Part shown: one piece after another, positions 1-10,150 of the stretch
Numbering within the stretch: position 1 is the stretch's first letter
How the letters are laid out: the number at the start of each line of letters is the position of its first letter
Origin: Pseudoalteromonas phenolica
GTDB lineage: Bacteria; Pseudomonadota; Gammaproteobacteria; Enterobacterales; Alteromonadaceae
DNA length: 64,000 bases
Reading direction: 5' to 3'
Assembly (NCBI RefSeq): GCF_005886345.1
Contig: NZ_PNEC01000008.1
Coordinates: 61,294 to 125,293, forward strand
Notes under the pieces: generated by a model
What the model was told of the DNA's origin: nothing
Databases searched by the model: none
What the model saw: the letters and a program-made list of their open reading frames with translations, nothing else
Made by a program: the position numbers and the translations under genes

Positions 1-1282
1 AATTACCACTCAGCAAAGCCCTGTCCAGTCTCGAGCGAAGTGATAGATAATCCTCTGTAGACAAACTCTTGCCTTCAGGCAAAGCTGATTGAAGTCCATG
101 CCAATCTTTTTCGAAGGCGGTATTTGCTACTTCTTTAATAGGTAATTCTGCAGCAGTAACTGCATTTTGACTCCATTCTTGACGCCAGCCCTTATCAACT
201 AACCATAGAGTTAAAGAGAGCAAAAGCTTGTTGTAGCGAGGGCTATTAAATAAATCTTCAATATCATTGACGCTTGGCTGTTCAGCTTTTAATTCAGCGA
301 TTAAAGCTGCAAGCGCATCTGCATTATTGATTTTTTTATAATAAGCATGACGTTTAGATGTATAGGTCTTGAGGTGAATCGCATTTTCAACCCAATCAAG
401 CTCTGACATTAACCAATCAATTTCTCCAAGTAATCGTTCTGTTGAACGCCCTTCCACAATTGGAGTAAATAATTTAAAGGCATGCTTAATAAGGTTTACG
501 CCATCAATCACACGCTTTAAAGTTTTTAAACTTGGTTTGTTGAAATAACATTGCTCGTGCTTTTGTACAAACTCAATGCCATAATTCACACACTGCACAA
601 GTGCTTTTTCTTGAGTTGCATGGCGGTTCAGTTTCACAACACCAATGTATTTATTAGCCGTTAGTGGCTTATCATCCGCTAAACGATATCCTCTAGCTGC
701 TTTAGAATATAAGCCCATTCTCAAGCCACCCATTGCGACTAGATGATCAGCAAGCAGGAATAAGTCATTGCGATCGCCTTCGACTAACTCGATCTCTAAC
801 TCTGAAATGCTCTCGACCTGACCCTGAGCAACAATCTCGCCTTTGTCTAGCACCACTTCTATTGTTGAGCCCTGCTCAGTTTCAATCAACCATGTACGGC
901 GGATGAAGTTTGTACTAAAAATAGGATAAAGGTTGTCATTTATTGCCGTAACCTGCATACCATGTGGCCATATATTTGGCTTAAATGCATTTAAGTTTGG
1001 CCTTGTTGAATCAAGCGGTAAGTTATACTCTGGACGTTGATGTAACCCCCCAACGACTTGCCCTGCCAATTTGATCGTTTGCTCACAATCACCATCACAG
1101 CAACGTGTTCTCAAACCAATATCAAGCGCTCTAAGCTCTCTGTTTGGGGTATCAAAATAAGCATTTTTTAAATTTTTGGCGGGTTTATTTTTAACAGTTT
1201 TAGCAAACTGCATAATGAGGCCAGGGATCAGCGGAACCTCATTGTCTGAAAGTAAAAACTTCAGTTCTATCTCTGTGTCCAT
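1..1282 (-). CDS. ygiF: CYTH-CHAD inorganic triphosphatase, partial (3' end outside window)
   Basis: The reading frame opens with ATG at 1282 and stays open for 427 codons to the window edge, so the stop lies outside. The N-terminus carries the CYTH signature ExExK (E4, E6, K8) typical of triphosphate tunnel enzymes. The CYTH domain fills about the first 200 residues and the rest fits an alpha-helical, His-rich CHAD domain. The E. coli homologue hydrolyses inorganic tripolyphosphate and is about 433 residues, so little may be missing. It is divergent from ygiM, the same pairing as in E. coli, where glnE follows ygiF. Family assignment comes from motif and context; function is inferred from the family. 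Confidence 0.85.
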   Translation of the reverse strand, partial: MDTEIELKFLLSDNEVPLIPGLIMQFAKTVKNKPAKNLKNAYFDTPNRELRALDIGLRTRCCDGDCEQTIKLAGQVVGGLHQRPEYNLPLDSTRPNLNAFKPNIWPHGMQVTAINDNLYPIFSTNFIRRTWLIETEQGSTIEVVLDKGEIVAQGQVESISELEIELVEGDRNDLFLLADHLVAMGGLRMGLYSKAARGYRLADDKPLTANKYIGVVKLNRHATQEKALVQCVNYGIEFVQKHEQCYFNKPSLKTLKRVIDGVNLIKHAFKLFTPIVEGRSTERLLGEIDWLMSELDWVENAIHLKTYTSKRHAYYKKINNADALAALIAELKAEQPSVNDIEDLFNSPRYNKLLLSLTLWLVDKGWRQEWSQNAVTAAELPIKEVANTAFEKDWHGLQSALPEGKSLSTEDYLSLRSRLDRALLSGN

Positions 1283-1446
1283 TAGGGCAAGTGATTACCT
1301 ATAAAATTGTAGAAGGGTAAAAATATACAAAGCAGTAGCCATTTGCAATCTTTTTGCCGCAAGTTCAAGGAAGTTTAGCGCTTCACTTGATATTGCCCTT
1401 TGAAATTCATACTATCTGAAAAAACTACTCTCTATAAAGGTCACGG

Positions 1447-2058
1447 ATGTTAAAACGTATTTTAGTGCCAACACTTTTCGCACTTGTTTCGCACTATTCA
1501 CTCGCTGAAGAGGTGCAAGCTGCTGAAACAAACAACGCTAGCGAAAATGTAGCCTATATTTCAGATAATCTATTCGTTTATGTACATTCTGGACCTGGCA
1601 AAAATTACCGTATTGTCGGTTCAGTAGATGCAGGCAGTCAAATTGCGCTGATGCAAGGTAATGAAAATGGTTTTCAGCAAATCACTGACGACAAAGGACG
1701 CGAAGTGTGGGTTGAATCACAATTTGTTTCAACCCAAGCTGGCTTTGCCATGCAGTTAGATGAGTTAGGCTTACAACTACAGCAAACTCAACAAGCATTG
1801 AATGATGCACAGACAGATTTACCTCGCTTACAGCAGCTCAATCAAGACCTAGAATCTGAAAATCAAAATTTACAGCAAACGATCCAACGCTTAGAAAAAT
1901 CTGTAGAAGATGAAAAGCAAAAAGCCCTGAACTCAGATCAAGCTGAACAACATCTCATGTTAACGTATGGTGGAGCTATTGGTATTGGTGGTTTACTAAT
2001 TGGTGTAATTCTAACTTTATTGCTCTCTCGTAAAAAACGTTACGATGGATGGGCATAG
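1447..2058 (+). CDS. ygiM: SH3-domain, membrane-anchored protein (YgiM family)
   Basis: A 203-residue protein with a cleavable-looking signal peptide (about 1-20), a bacterial SH3 domain (about 35-95, with the YVHSGPGKNYRIVG core), a Gln/Glu-rich coiled coil (about 105-165) and one C-terminal membrane helix (about 173-193) followed by basic residues. This is the TIGR04211 architecture: a periplasmic SH3 domain on a helical stalk tethered to the inner membrane. The start has AAAGG about 7 bases upstream. Its molecular role is not established. It is divergent from ygiF with a 164-bp shared promoter region and is followed by a strong hairpin terminator. Confidence 0.85.
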   Translation: MLKRILVPTLFALVSHYSLAEEVQAAETNNASENVAYISDNLFVYVHSGPGKNYRIVGSVDAGSQIALMQGNENGFQQITDDKGREVWVESQFVSTQAGFAMQLDELGLQLQQTQQALNDAQTDLPRLQQLNQDLESENQNLQQTIQRLEKSVEDEKQKALNSDQAEQHLMLTYGGAIGIGGLLIGVILTLLLSRKKRYDGWA

Positions 2059-2086
2059 AACATTATTAGTCTCAAAATCATTACTT

Positions 2087-2118
2087 AAAAAAACCGCATT
2101 TCAAAATGCGGTTTTTTT
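2087..2118. terminator. Bidirectional terminator between ygiM and the phosphoribosyltransferase gene
   Basis: A hairpin with arms AAAAAAACCGCATT (2087-2100) and AATGCGGTTTTTTT (2105-2118) around a 4-base loop, with A and T tracts on both sides. It can stop both the plus-strand ygiM transcript and the convergent minus-strand gene. Confidence 0.85.
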
Positions 2119-2134
2119 ATTTTTGTCTGCAATG

Positions 2135-2698
2135 CTATTTAGTAAATAACTCACTGATATTACTTAAATCTGATTTACCCTCTGCGATTTCATCTGGCGT
2201 TAAACCTGATAACTCATGCGGAAACACTAACCACTCATCTGATTCATGAATGAAATAATCAGGCTTCATAGGTACTTTAGTATTCTTTGGCTTGTAGTAA
2301 GGGCAAGCTGTACGAATGTCTTTAGGCAAGTTTAAACGCATTAGCTCAGAAAGCTTTTCTTTTAATGCAAAAATACTGCGGCCTGAATCAAACACATCGT
2401 CCACAATGAGTAACGAGTCATCTGCATTCGCATTTTCGATAATGTAATGAAGACCGTGTACTTTAATTTCTTTTGATTGTTTGCCGATACCATAGTAAGA
2501 AGATGTACGCACAGCAATATGATCTGTCTCTATACCTTTGTAATCGTAATACTCTTGCACAGCGATACCGATAGGCGCACCACCTCGCCAAATACCAATG
2601 ATGAAGTCAGGACGGAAACCATCATCATAAACTTGCGCGGCTAAACGAAAAGAATCCTCAAGCAACTGCTGTGCTGTGATATAGCACTTATCTGACAT
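2135..2698 (-). CDS. Phosphoribosyltransferase (purine-type, COG2236-like)
   Basis: A 187-residue type I phosphoribosyltransferase. The PRPP-binding loop is visible as LLIVDDVFDSGRS in the middle of the protein, preceded by a GIWRGGAPIG segment that matches the pyrophosphate loop. Such enzymes transfer ribose-5-phosphate from PRPP to a nucleobase, usually hypoxanthine, guanine or xanthine in salvage. The sequence is not a classical E. coli Hpt or Gpt and I would not fix the base specificity. The ATG at 2698 has a GGGG-containing ribosome site about 6 bases upstream. It is monocistronic and convergent with ygiM. Confidence 0.75.
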   Translation of the reverse strand: MSDKCYITAQQLLEDSFRLAAQVYDDGFRPDFIIGIWRGGAPIGIAVQEYYDYKGIETDHIAVRTSSYYGIGKQSKEIKVHGLHYIIENANADDSLLIVDDVFDSGRSIFALKEKLSELMRLNLPKDIRTACPYYKPKNTKVPMKPDYFIHESDEWLVFPHELSGLTPDEIAEGKSDLSNISELFTK

Positions 2699-2821
2699 AC
2701 AAACCCCGTGAAATATTTATAAAAAGAAAAGGTATCCAGCACATATAAACAGCCAGATATAACCTTGTATTCTAGCGCATCTAAATCAAAAATGCGCAAA
2801 CTCCCCAATTAAGGAACATCT

Positions 2822-3532
2822 TTACATTTTTAAGTAAAAGTCACGACAAAGTGTTGTAAAGTCTTCGCTGTATTGACCGTTTTCATGAATACACAACACC
2901 GTATTCTCAGGCTCAACAAAAACTCTGTTAGAAGCATATTCAAACTCGAGTAATAAACGGCTGGCAGCCTTGCGCTCTGTCGTTTTCACCTCGCATTTAC
3001 GCACAAGATGCAAATCTTGTTGTTGAGCTAGCGCAATAAACTCTAATCCTTCTTTGTAAGGTAGCACCACTGCTAAACAACTTAATGGATGAGATAAACG
3101 TTTAAATTCATTTAGTAACGCACTGAAACTCAATGAATCCGTATGGCGCGCTAAATTTCGGGCTGCCGATGGACCTTTTAAGCTATCATTAAAATATGGT
3201 GGGTTACTGATCACCAAGTCGAATTGAATATCGCTCTGAAAATCTTGAATAGCAGATTGATGTAAAATAATACCATCCTGCCATGGGCTGTTTTGGATAT
3301 TCAAATGCGCATCTTGAAACGCACCAGATTCAATCTCAACGGCTGTCACAGCTAAACATTCAGAACGTTGCTTGCACATCAAAGACAATAGCCCTGTGCC
3401 TGCACCGACATCTAGCAAGCTTTTTACTCCTGACAAATTCACCCAAGCACCAAGCAAAATTCCATCGGTTGAGACCTTCATTGCGGTGTTCTCTTGCTCT
3501 ATACAAAACTGCTTAAACGCAAAGCCTGCCAT
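2822..3532 (-). CDS. trmN6: tRNA1(Val) (adenine(37)-N6)-methyltransferase TrmN6
   Basis: A 236-residue class I SAM-dependent methyltransferase. The SAM-binding motif I is LLDVGAGTGLLSL (about 40-52) and the N6-adenine catalytic motif is NPPYF (about 110). The family methylates A37 next to the anticodon of tRNA-Val. It is divergent from srmB with a 68-bp gap, the arrangement known for yfiC/srmB in E. coli, which supports the specific name over other N6-methyltransferases. Confidence 0.85.
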   Translation of the reverse strand: MAGFAFKQFCIEQENTAMKVSTDGILLGAWVNLSGVKSLLDVGAGTGLLSLMCKQRSECLAVTAVEIESGAFQDAHLNIQNSPWQDGIILHQSAIQDFQSDIQFDLVISNPPYFNDSLKGPSAARNLARHTDSLSFSALLNEFKRLSHPLSCLAVVLPYKEGLEFIALAQQQDLHLVRKCEVKTTERKAASRLLLEFEYASNRVFVEPENTVLCIHENGQYSEDFTTLCRDFYLKM

Positions 3533-3600
3533 AATCTCGCTTTTCCAAATTCACTATCACGCGTATAATTGAGCACATTGTCCTTTATTTATGATGCACT

Positions 3601-4833
3601 ATGCAATTTTCTGAATTTGATCTAGACGGTAAAGTCCTCTCAGCTATTGATAAAATGGGATTCAAAACCGCCACCAGCATTCAACAACTTTCTATTCCTG
3701 AAGGTCTGATGGGTCGAGATATTCTTGCCTCAGCACCAACAGGCACGGGTAAAACAGCTGCGTTTTTAATTCCTGCAATCCAATACTTGTTAGATTTCCC
3801 ACGTCGCGATCCAGGCTTTGCACGTGTATTAATTATGACGCCTACCCGTGAGCTTGCTTACCAAGTACATGAGCAATGTCAGTTACTTGCGGCAAATACC
3901 CACCTTAAAATTGGTGTCGTAACCGGTGGTATTAACTACGGCAGTCACAAAGAAATTTTCGAAAAGAACAACGATATCTTAATCGCGACGCCGGGTCGTT
4001 TGATGGAATATCTTGAAACTGAAAACTTCCACGCAGAAAACGTTGAGCTACTTATTCTTGATGAAGCCGACCGCATGCTAGACATGGGTTTCAAAAAAGA
4101 AATGCTACGTATTTGTGATGAAGCAAAAAATCGCCGTCAATGTTTCTTATTCTCTGCCACCCTTGAAGGCGACAGTGTGGAGTTATTCGCCGATCGCATT
4201 CTTAATGACCCAGCCTTACTTGAAGCTGAGCCATCACGCAAAGAGAAAGGAAAAATTCATCAATGGGTGCACCTAGCTGATGACTATAATCACAAACTAA
4301 AGCTACTTGTTGAGTTACTTAAGAACGAAGAGGAAGTACAAAAAGCGATTGTCTTCGTTAAAACGCGTGAGCGACTAGAAAAGCTTGTTGGTGAGCTTTA
4401 TTCTCACGATATTAAAACCACTTGGTTACGTGGTGAGATGCCTCAAGACAAGCGTATGACGGCCATGGCCAACTTCCAAGCGGGCCGAACACGTATTCTA
4501 GTAGCGACTGATGTAGCCGCGCGTGGTATTGATGTTCAAGACATAACCCATGTATTTAACTTCGATATGCCGCGTACAGCAGACATTTACGTACACCGTA
4601 TCGGCCGTACAGGTCGCGCAGGTAAAAAAGGCACGGCTATCTCTTTAGTTGAAGCCCATGATATGGCAATTTTAGGTAAGGTTCAGCGTTACACCGAACA
4701 ACAACTAAAATCTCGTGTTATTAAAGGCTTAGAACCTAAAAACAAACCAGCTAAGCTGCCTAAAAAGAAAAAAGATCCGGCTAAAATAAAAGCTAAGAAA
4801 AAGGCAAAAGCCAAAGTTAAAAAGAAAAAGTAA
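3601..4833 (+). CDS. srmB: DEAD-box ATP-dependent RNA helicase SrmB
   Basis: A 410-residue DEAD-box helicase. Visible motifs: Q-motif region with TSIQQLSIP (about 25-33), motif I APTGTGKT (45-52), PTRELA, DEAD in LILDEADRML (about 155), SAT (about 187), and motif VI HRIGRTGRAG (about 335). The last 40 residues are a lysine-rich, low-complexity tail likely to bind RNA. SrmB assists early 50S ribosome assembly. The divergent trmN6 neighbour is the basis for calling SrmB rather than RhlE or RhlB. A hairpin terminator follows. Confidence 0.88.
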   Translation: MQFSEFDLDGKVLSAIDKMGFKTATSIQQLSIPEGLMGRDILASAPTGTGKTAAFLIPAIQYLLDFPRRDPGFARVLIMTPTRELAYQVHEQCQLLAANTHLKIGVVTGGINYGSHKEIFEKNNDILIATPGRLMEYLETENFHAENVELLILDEADRMLDMGFKKEMLRICDEAKNRRQCFLFSATLEGDSVELFADRILNDPALLEAEPSRKEKGKIHQWVHLADDYNHKLKLLVELLKNEEEVQKAIVFVKTRERLEKLVGELYSHDIKTTWLRGEMPQDKRMTAMANFQAGRTRILVATDVAARGIDVQDITHVFNFDMPRTADIYVHRIGRTGRAGKKGTAISLVEAHDMAILGKVQRYTEQQLKSRVIKGLEPKNKPAKLPKKKKDPAKIKAKKKAKAKVKKKK

Positions 4834-4854
4834 CTATCAAGCTTAGTTGAAGTT

Positions 4855-4878
4855 AAAAGGGTCTTTCAGACCCTTTTT
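4855..4878. terminator. Terminator after srmB
   Basis: Hairpin AAAAGGGTCT / AGACCCTTTT with a 3-base loop and a T run. It lies between the convergent srmB and MFS genes and can act in both directions. Confidence 0.85.
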
Positions 4879-4894
4879 CATTTTATGTCTCTAA

Positions 4895-6061
4895 TTATGT
4901 CTCTAAAGCTACTTTTAACCTAGGCTTTAATCGCCAGATAATACCCGCGGCCAAAAGCATCACAGGGATAGTCAGCATATTTAATAACTGCCAGCCTATT
5001 TCAGCCTCAAGCCAGCCTGCGCCCAATGAAGAAACCGTCACCATACTAAAAACGAGGAATTCATTACTGGCTTGTGATTTAGCCCGCTCATGGGGCAAAT
5101 AGCTCTCGCTGACCATTTGTGTAGCAGCGATAAACATAAAGTTCCAACCAACACCTAACAAACACAACGCCACTAAGAAATGCCAATGGCTCAGCCCCAT
5201 TAAATTCACCAAACAACACAGCAGTACAATGACTACACCTGCTTGCATGATGTTGCTCTGACCAAAGCGATTAATTAGCTTACCGGTAAAAAATGAGGGT
5301 ACAAACATCCCTAAAACATGCCATTCAATCACAAGTGCTGACTCAGCAAGATCATAACCATGGCGATGCATCGCCAAAGGTGTGGCGGTCATCAACAAGT
5401 TCATTGTGGTGTAGCTGATCATCGCAATCAATACGGCAAGCAAAAACTTAGGCTGCGTCATAATCTCAGATAAAGGCCGTTGTGGTTTATCTGCGCTTGC
5501 TTGGCTGAGCTCATTAAACTTCACAAGCTGTAATAAACAAAATGCCAAGATATAAAGGCCCATCAAGGCAACAAAGGCATTGGCATAATTAATTTCAGGG
5601 TAATGATTATTCACCCAAACCGCTAAATTTGGACCTAATACTGCCGCCACGACACCGCTGGCCATCACTGCTGAAATTGCAGTAGCAGGATTGTCACTCA
5701 CTTCAATGGCTGCAAAACGATATAGGGTTGCGAACCCAATGCCAACTCCAATTAAAAAAGTAGCTAATGAAAATAGCCAAAACTGACTATTCAGTAATGA
5801 ATAAAACCCTAAGATCGTACCACTGATCCCAATAAGATTACCCAAACTAAAACCTTTTCTACGGCCTATTTTAGCCATTAATAACGAGGCTGGCACTGTA
5901 GTCAACAATAATCCCAACATTTGTGTTGCTACCGGTAACGTTGTAAGTGCACTCGATGGGCTTAATGCTTGACCCACAAGCGCAGCAATTGTCACTAATA
6001 AGATATTACCCGTGGTGATCAAGCCCTGACAGATAGCCAAGAAAAGGACGTTTTTATTCAT
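4895..6061 (-). CDS. MFS transporter
   Basis: A 388-residue, very hydrophobic protein with about 12 predicted membrane helices and the MFS loop 2-3 signature in the form GRRKGFSLG (about 66-74) on the cytoplasmic side. It belongs to the major facilitator superfamily of drug, sugar or metabolite antiporters and symporters. Nothing in the sequence fixes the substrate. It is monocistronic, convergent with srmB and upstream of nothing obviously related, so context does not help. Confidence 0.75.
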   Translation of the reverse strand: MNKNVLFLAICQGLITTGNILLVTIAALVGQALSPSSALTTLPVATQMLGLLLTTVPASLLMAKIGRRKGFSLGNLIGISGTILGFYSLLNSQFWLFSLATFLIGVGIGFATLYRFAAIEVSDNPATAISAVMASGVVAAVLGPNLAVWVNNHYPEINYANAFVALMGLYILAFCLLQLVKFNELSQASADKPQRPLSEIMTQPKFLLAVLIAMISYTTMNLLMTATPLAMHRHGYDLAESALVIEWHVLGMFVPSFFTGKLINRFGQSNIMQAGVVIVLLCCLVNLMGLSHWHFLVALCLLGVGWNFMFIAATQMVSESYLPHERAKSQASNEFLVFSMVTVSSLGAGWLEAEIGWQLLNMLTIPVMLLAAGIIWRLKPRLKVALET

Positions 6062-6157
6062 TATTACTCTAAATTGTGTAGAAGATGATTCGATGGTAGG
6101 AAGATCAGTGCAGACGGTATTTAGCCCGCACTGATTAACACATTATGAGTGGCTTAC

Positions 6158-6937
6158 TTAGTTTTGTTCAGCGCGTAAGAAAACAGGCTCATTTTCTTTT
6201 TGAGTTGCTTCTGCACTGAAATAGTAACCCGCGACGTCAAATGCTTTTAACGCTTTAAGTGATGTCACTTGGTTTTCCATGATATAGCGCGCCATCATGC
6301 CACGGGCTTTCTTCGCATAGAAGCTGATCACCTTGTATTGACCATTTTTACAGTCTTTAAACACCGGGGTAATGATATCAGCTTTAAGCGCTTTTTTATT
6401 TACAGCTTTAAAATACTCGTTCGATGCAAGGTTCACTAATTGCGTCGTACCTTCAGCTATTAAAGCTTCATTGAGTTTCTCAGCGAGCACTGTGCCCCAA
6501 AACTCATAGAGATTTTTACCACGGGTATTTTCAAGCTTAGTACCCATTTCTAAGCGGTAAGCCTGCATCAAGTCAAGTGGCTTTAATACGCCATATAAAC
6601 CAGAAAGAATGCGTAAGTGAGACTGTGCATAACTTAGCGTACCTTCATCTAACGATGCAGCGTCTAACCCAGCGTATACATCACCGTTAAATGCCAGTAC
6701 CGCCTGTTTCGCATTGTCAGGTGTAAAAGGCTGTGTCCACTCACTAAAGCGTGCAGCATTTAAACCTGAAAGCTTGTCACTAATTTTCATCAAGCTGCCA
6801 ATTTGCTGCGGTGATAATTCACGACACACTGTCATCAACTCTTCTGAGTGTTCAAGTAACTCAGGCTGCGTGAAAGTGTCGATATGCGCTGGCGTATCGT
6901 AATCTAAGTTTTTCGCGGGAGAGATCACTGTGATCAT
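6158..6937 (-). CDS. yaaA: Peroxide stress protein YaaA (UPF0246/DUF328)
   Basis: A 259-residue protein with the YaaA N-terminus ([13 protein letters not shown]) and conserved segments [20 protein letters not shown] and [10 protein letters not shown]. Family length is about 258. In E. coli YaaA is induced by OxyR and lowers intracellular free iron during peroxide stress. It appears to be a single-gene unit here, as in many gammaproteobacteria. No OxyR site was identified by eye. Confidence 0.9.
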   Translation of the reverse strand: MITVISPAKNLDYDTPAHIDTFTQPELLEHSEELMTVCRELSPQQIGSLMKISDKLSGLNAARFSEWTQPFTPDNAKQAVLAFNGDVYAGLDAASLDEGTLSYAQSHLRILSGLYGVLKPLDLMQAYRLEMGTKLENTRGKNLYEFWGTVLAEKLNEALIAEGTTQLVNLASNEYFKAVNKKALKADIITPVFKDCKNGQYKVISFYAKKARGMMARYIMENQVTSLKALKAFDVAGYYFSAEATQKENEPVFLRAEQN

Positions 6938-7183
6938 GGCTTACCTATTGACTTAAAAATTAATTAGTGTCAATTTCAACACTATCCCTTTGTTACTGCA
7001 AGTGAAGATTGTTAAGTAGCAAGTAAAGCGGGATATGTGCTCTTCTTCTTCCTTTGAATATTTTTTAATTCTCAACTTGTGAGTGTCAAATAAGGACAAT
7101 TGACCTATTCATGCCATTCACGCTATTGCAACATAGGAGAAGTAGAGTTTGCCCATAAGCTGTAAGAGGAATGAGGAAACATA

Positions 7184-8134
7184 ATGACATCAGCATTAGA
7201 TAGGCTAAAACAGCATTCATCAATCGTTGCCGATACTGGCGACATTGAAGCCATTCGCAAGCATCAACCAGAAGATGCAACCACTAATCCTTCACTGCTT
7301 TTAAAAGCAGCTGAAATGCCAGCCTATCAAGCCTATTTAACACAAGCTTGGGATTACGCAAAAGCGAACGAGTCTGACGCAGACAAACAAGTCGAATTAG
7401 CGTGTGATTACTTTGCTGTATTAATTGGTAAAGAGATTGCCAATATTGTCCCGGGTTATATCTCAACAGAAGTAGATGCGCGCTTATCTTTTGATACAGA
7501 AGCGACGATTGCTAAAGCAAAAACCTTACTTGCACTGTACAAAGAGCAAGGTATCAGCCAAGACAAAATCTTAATCAAGATTGCATCAACTTGGGAAGGT
7601 ATCAAAGCAGCTGAACAGTTAGAGAAAGAGGGTATTAAGTGTAACCTAACGCTATTATTTAGCAGTGCACAAGCCCGTGCATGTGCAGATGCCAATGTTT
7701 TCCTAATCTCACCATTTGTGGGTCGTATTCTTGACTGGCACGTTGCTAACGGGCTAGAAAAGCCAGCTGATCCACTGCAAGACCCAGGTGTGCAATCTGT
7801 TCGAAGCATCTACTCTTTCTACAAGCAGTATGGTTATAACACTGTGGTAATGGGTGCAAGCTTTAGGAATACCGGTGAAATCATTGCTTTAACGGGTTGT
7901 GACAAGCTAACCATTAGCCCTGCACTGCTTGAAGAGCTTGGTGAGCTGACTGACGCACAAGAGTACTTACTTGAGAACGACTATGAAGTACAAGCTAAGC
8001 CTACGCCATTAACCGAAGCGCAATTCCGCTGGCAGCATAACCAAGATGCGATGGCCACTGAAAAGCTTGCTGAAGGTATTCGTGCTTTTGCTGAGGCACA
8101 AGAAACGCTAGAAGCGCGTTTTAAAGCACTATAA
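7184..8134 (+). CDS. talB: Transaldolase (TalB type)
   Basis: A 316-residue class I transaldolase of the non-oxidative pentose phosphate pathway. It moves dihydroxyacetone units between sedoheptulose-7-phosphate and glyceraldehyde-3-phosphate. Visible: the N-terminal [15 protein letters not shown], the catalytic Schiff-base lysine in [11 protein letters not shown] (about residue 131), and NLTLLFS plus SPFVGRI downstream. Length matches E. coli TalB (317). The ATG at 7184 has GAGGAAA 6-12 bases upstream. It is a single gene closed by a strong terminator. Confidence 0.95.
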   Translation: MTSALDRLKQHSSIVADTGDIEAIRKHQPEDATTNPSLLLKAAEMPAYQAYLTQAWDYAKANESDADKQVELACDYFAVLIGKEIANIVPGYISTEVDARLSFDTEATIAKAKTLLALYKEQGISQDKILIKIASTWEGIKAAEQLEKEGIKCNLTLLFSSAQARACADANVFLISPFVGRILDWHVANGLEKPADPLQDPGVQSVRSIYSFYKQYGYNTVVMGASFRNTGEIIALTGCDKLTISPALLEELGELTDAQEYLLENDYEVQAKPTPLTEAQFRWQHNQDAMATEKLAEGIRAFAEAQETLEARFKAL

Positions 8135-8154
8135 TTAATAAACATATTCAATAT

Positions 8155-8180
8155 AAACGCCGCATTATGCGGCGTTTTTT
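8155..8180 (+). terminator. Terminator after talB
   Basis: Hairpin AAACGCCGCA / TGCGGCGTTT with a TTA loop, continuing into a T run, 20 bases after the talB stop. Confidence 0.9.
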
Positions 8181-8369
8181 TATGCTCAAAAGCCAGATTC
8201 CCCCGCGTTTCATCTTCATCAAACTGTTACCTTACTGTAACAAAAGCAACACATAGTTGTTTTATTTTTAAGCGAGTTATGATATACCGAAGTTGCTCGA
8301 AACGTATATCAAATATACAGAGCTGACGTAAAACCGTCATTTGAGGTCAATAATCAATGGGAGAACATC

Positions 8370-8561
8370 ATGGATAGCCTAGACGATATCATTGCAGTAT
8401 TAGAAAGTCCTGAAACAACAAAACGCACCTCTTTAAAAAAACAAAAACGAAAATGGCGCGAAATTGAAGCCTATAAAGAAAAACAACGTCTTCGCAAAGA
8501 GCTACAAGAACTTGACTATTTTGCAGACAACTTAGATCTAGAAGAACTAGATTTAATCTAA
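8370..8561 (+). CDS. DUF3545 family small protein
   Basis: A 63-residue, highly charged protein: an acidic N-terminus (MDSLDDIIAVLE), a basic helix rich in Lys/Arg (about 18-46) and an acidic C-terminus. It matches the DUF3545 family found in Vibrio, Shewanella and Alteromonadales, whose function is unknown. GGGAGAAC lies just upstream of the ATG. The charge pattern would suit a nucleic-acid- or ribosome-associated helix, but that is only a guess. A strong terminator follows immediately. Confidence 0.75.
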   Translation: MDSLDDIIAVLESPETTKRTSLKKQKRKWREIEAYKEKQRLRKELQELDYFADNLDLEELDLI

Positions 8562-8589
8562 AAAAATGGCTCCTTCGGGAGCCATTTTT
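8562..8589. terminator. Bidirectional terminator with cTTCGg tetraloop
   Basis: Hairpin AAAAATGGCTCC - TTCG - GGAGCCATTTTT. The exceptionally stable C(UUCG)G tetraloop and A/T tracts on both sides suit termination of the DUF3545 gene and of the convergent cobalamin-ung operon. Confidence 0.92.
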
Positions 8590-8606
8590 CGTTTTTGGAA
8601 GTGTGT

Positions 8607-9266
8607 TTAAACTTGCCAGTTAATCGGGGATTTCCCCATACTGGTTAATAACGCGTTTGTCTTTGAAAAGTGCTGACAACCAAAGAAGCCTCTGTGAGCT
8701 GACAATGGCGATGGATGTGGCGCATGTAAAACATGATGACGCGTTTTATCTATGTTTTTACCCTTCTTCTGTGCATGGGCGCCCCATAATAAAAACACCA
8801 CGCCTTCTCTATATTGGTTAATTTCGTCAATCACCTTATCAGTGAACTTTTCCCAACCTAGATGTTTATGCGAATGTGCTTGTCCTTGTTCAACCGTCAA
8901 TACAGTATTAAGTAATAACACACCTTGCTCTGCCCATGGCATTAAACAACCATGATCAGGAATACTAAACCCTTCTATGTCCTGCACCAGCTCTTTATAC
9001 ATATTTGCCAATGACGGAGGCGGTTTAATTCCCGGCAATACTGAAAAACATAAACCATGAGCTTGATCTGGTCCGTGATAAGGATCTTGGCCTAAAATGA
9101 CCACCTTAACTTGTTCAAATGGCGTGGCATCAAATGCTGAAAATACCTTTCGCTCGGGAGGGAACACTGTCACGCCTTCACTGCGTTTTTTAGCGACATA
9201 CTCTAGCGTGTCTTTAAGGTAGGTTTGCTGGCTTTGTTCAGCGGTAAAGTCTGACCAAGTCTTCAT
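8607..9266 (-). CDS. ung: Uracil-DNA glycosylase, family 1
   Basis: A 219-residue enzyme that excises uracil from DNA as the first step of base-excision repair. Visible: the water-activating motif GQDPYHG (about 60-66), the uracil-binding GLCFS, the Leu/Pro-loop [13 protein letters not shown] (about 182-194) and family-typical length. Its ATG overlaps the btuF stop by one base (TAATG), so it is the last gene of the cobalamin operon and probably translationally coupled to btuF. That placement is unusual for a DNA repair gene. A separate promoter inside btuF cannot be excluded. Confidence 0.95.
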   Translation of the reverse strand: MKTWSDFTAEQSQQTYLKDTLEYVAKKRSEGVTVFPPERKVFSAFDATPFEQVKVVILGQDPYHGPDQAHGLCFSVLPGIKPPPSLANMYKELVQDIEGFSIPDHGCLMPWAEQGVLLLNTVLTVEQGQAHSHKHLGWEKFTDKVIDEINQYREGVVFLLWGAHAQKKGKNIDKTRHHVLHAPHPSPLSAHRGFFGCQHFSKTNALLTSMGKSPINWQV

Positions 9267-10150
9267 TATGATTGCTCTTGATAGTAACGGCGAGATTGCG
9301 ACAGTTTACCACATAAGTCAGCAACCCCATCGAGTGCTCGCACACTAAATCGGTGTAATAGATCGGCATTGACTCTAATAAACTGCTGATGTTCGACTGC
9401 TGGGATCTGAGGCCAGTTTTGCCAATTAGTATGCTGCACGTCTTTCTTTGTTTTCTCTTCAGGTAATACGATTACTTGAGGCTTAAACTTAAGCACATTT
9501 TCGATACTAATTTGCGGGTAGTCAGCTCGACTGTGAGCAAACACATTATTCACTTTGCAAATAGACAATACCTGGTGGATCATGGTGTTTTTATTCACAC
9601 TCATCATGGGCTCAGGCCAAAGTTGATAAAATACATCCAACGACCTTGCGTCTTGATATTGACTTTGTAATTTGGCTAAACGCGCATCAAACTCTTTAGC
9701 CACTTGTTTGGCTTGTGCTTGATGACCAGTTAGCTCACCAAACTTTATCAGTTGCTCTGATACTTTAGTTAGGTCATTGGTTTCGCTATAAACCACTTTA
9801 ATACCTAGCTTCTCGAGCTTTTCAAGATCGGCTTTTTTATTACCTGTTTGCCACGCGATCACCAAATCAGGTTTTAAGGCCAGTAATTTCTCAAGTTGAA
9901 TACCGTGATAGCCGCCAATTCTTGGGATCTCAAGTGCTTGCTCTGGGTAATCTGCATACTCAACGGTGCCGACAATTTTATCGCCTGCGCCTATGGCAAA
10001 TAAGTTTTCAACAACGTGCGGCGCTAAAGCCACAATACGTTGCGCTTTATGTTGAGTATCCGGTTGTGACGAATTTTGTGATTGATTTGCTGCTACATAT
10101 TGACTTGTAAGCAGCAAAAAGATGATCAATAAAGTCCTTTTTAGCCACAT
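9266..10150 (-). CDS. btuF: Cobalamin ABC transporter substrate-binding protein BtuF
   Basis: A 294-residue periplasmic binding protein. Residues 1-21 form a signal peptide ending near YVAA. The mature part has the helical-backbone binding fold of vitamin B12/siderophore receptors, with [24 protein letters not shown] at its start and KPDLVIAW in the first lobe. BtuF delivers B12 or cobinamide to BtuCD. It overlaps cobO upstream and ung downstream by one base each. The operon context with btuC and btuD supports B12 rather than iron chelates. Confidence 0.9.
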   Translation of the reverse strand: MWLKRTLLIIFLLLTSQYVAANQSQNSSQPDTQHKAQRIVALAPHVVENLFAIGAGDKIVGTVEYADYPEQALEIPRIGGYHGIQLEKLLALKPDLVIAWQTGNKKADLEKLEKLGIKVVYSETNDLTKVSEQLIKFGELTGHQAQAKQVAKEFDARLAKLQSQYQDARSLDVFYQLWPEPMMSVNKNTMIHQVLSICKVNNVFAHSRADYPQISIENVLKFKPQVIVLPEEKTKKDVQHTNWQNWPQIPAVEHQQFIRVNADLLHRFSVRALDGVADLCGKLSQSRRYYQEQS

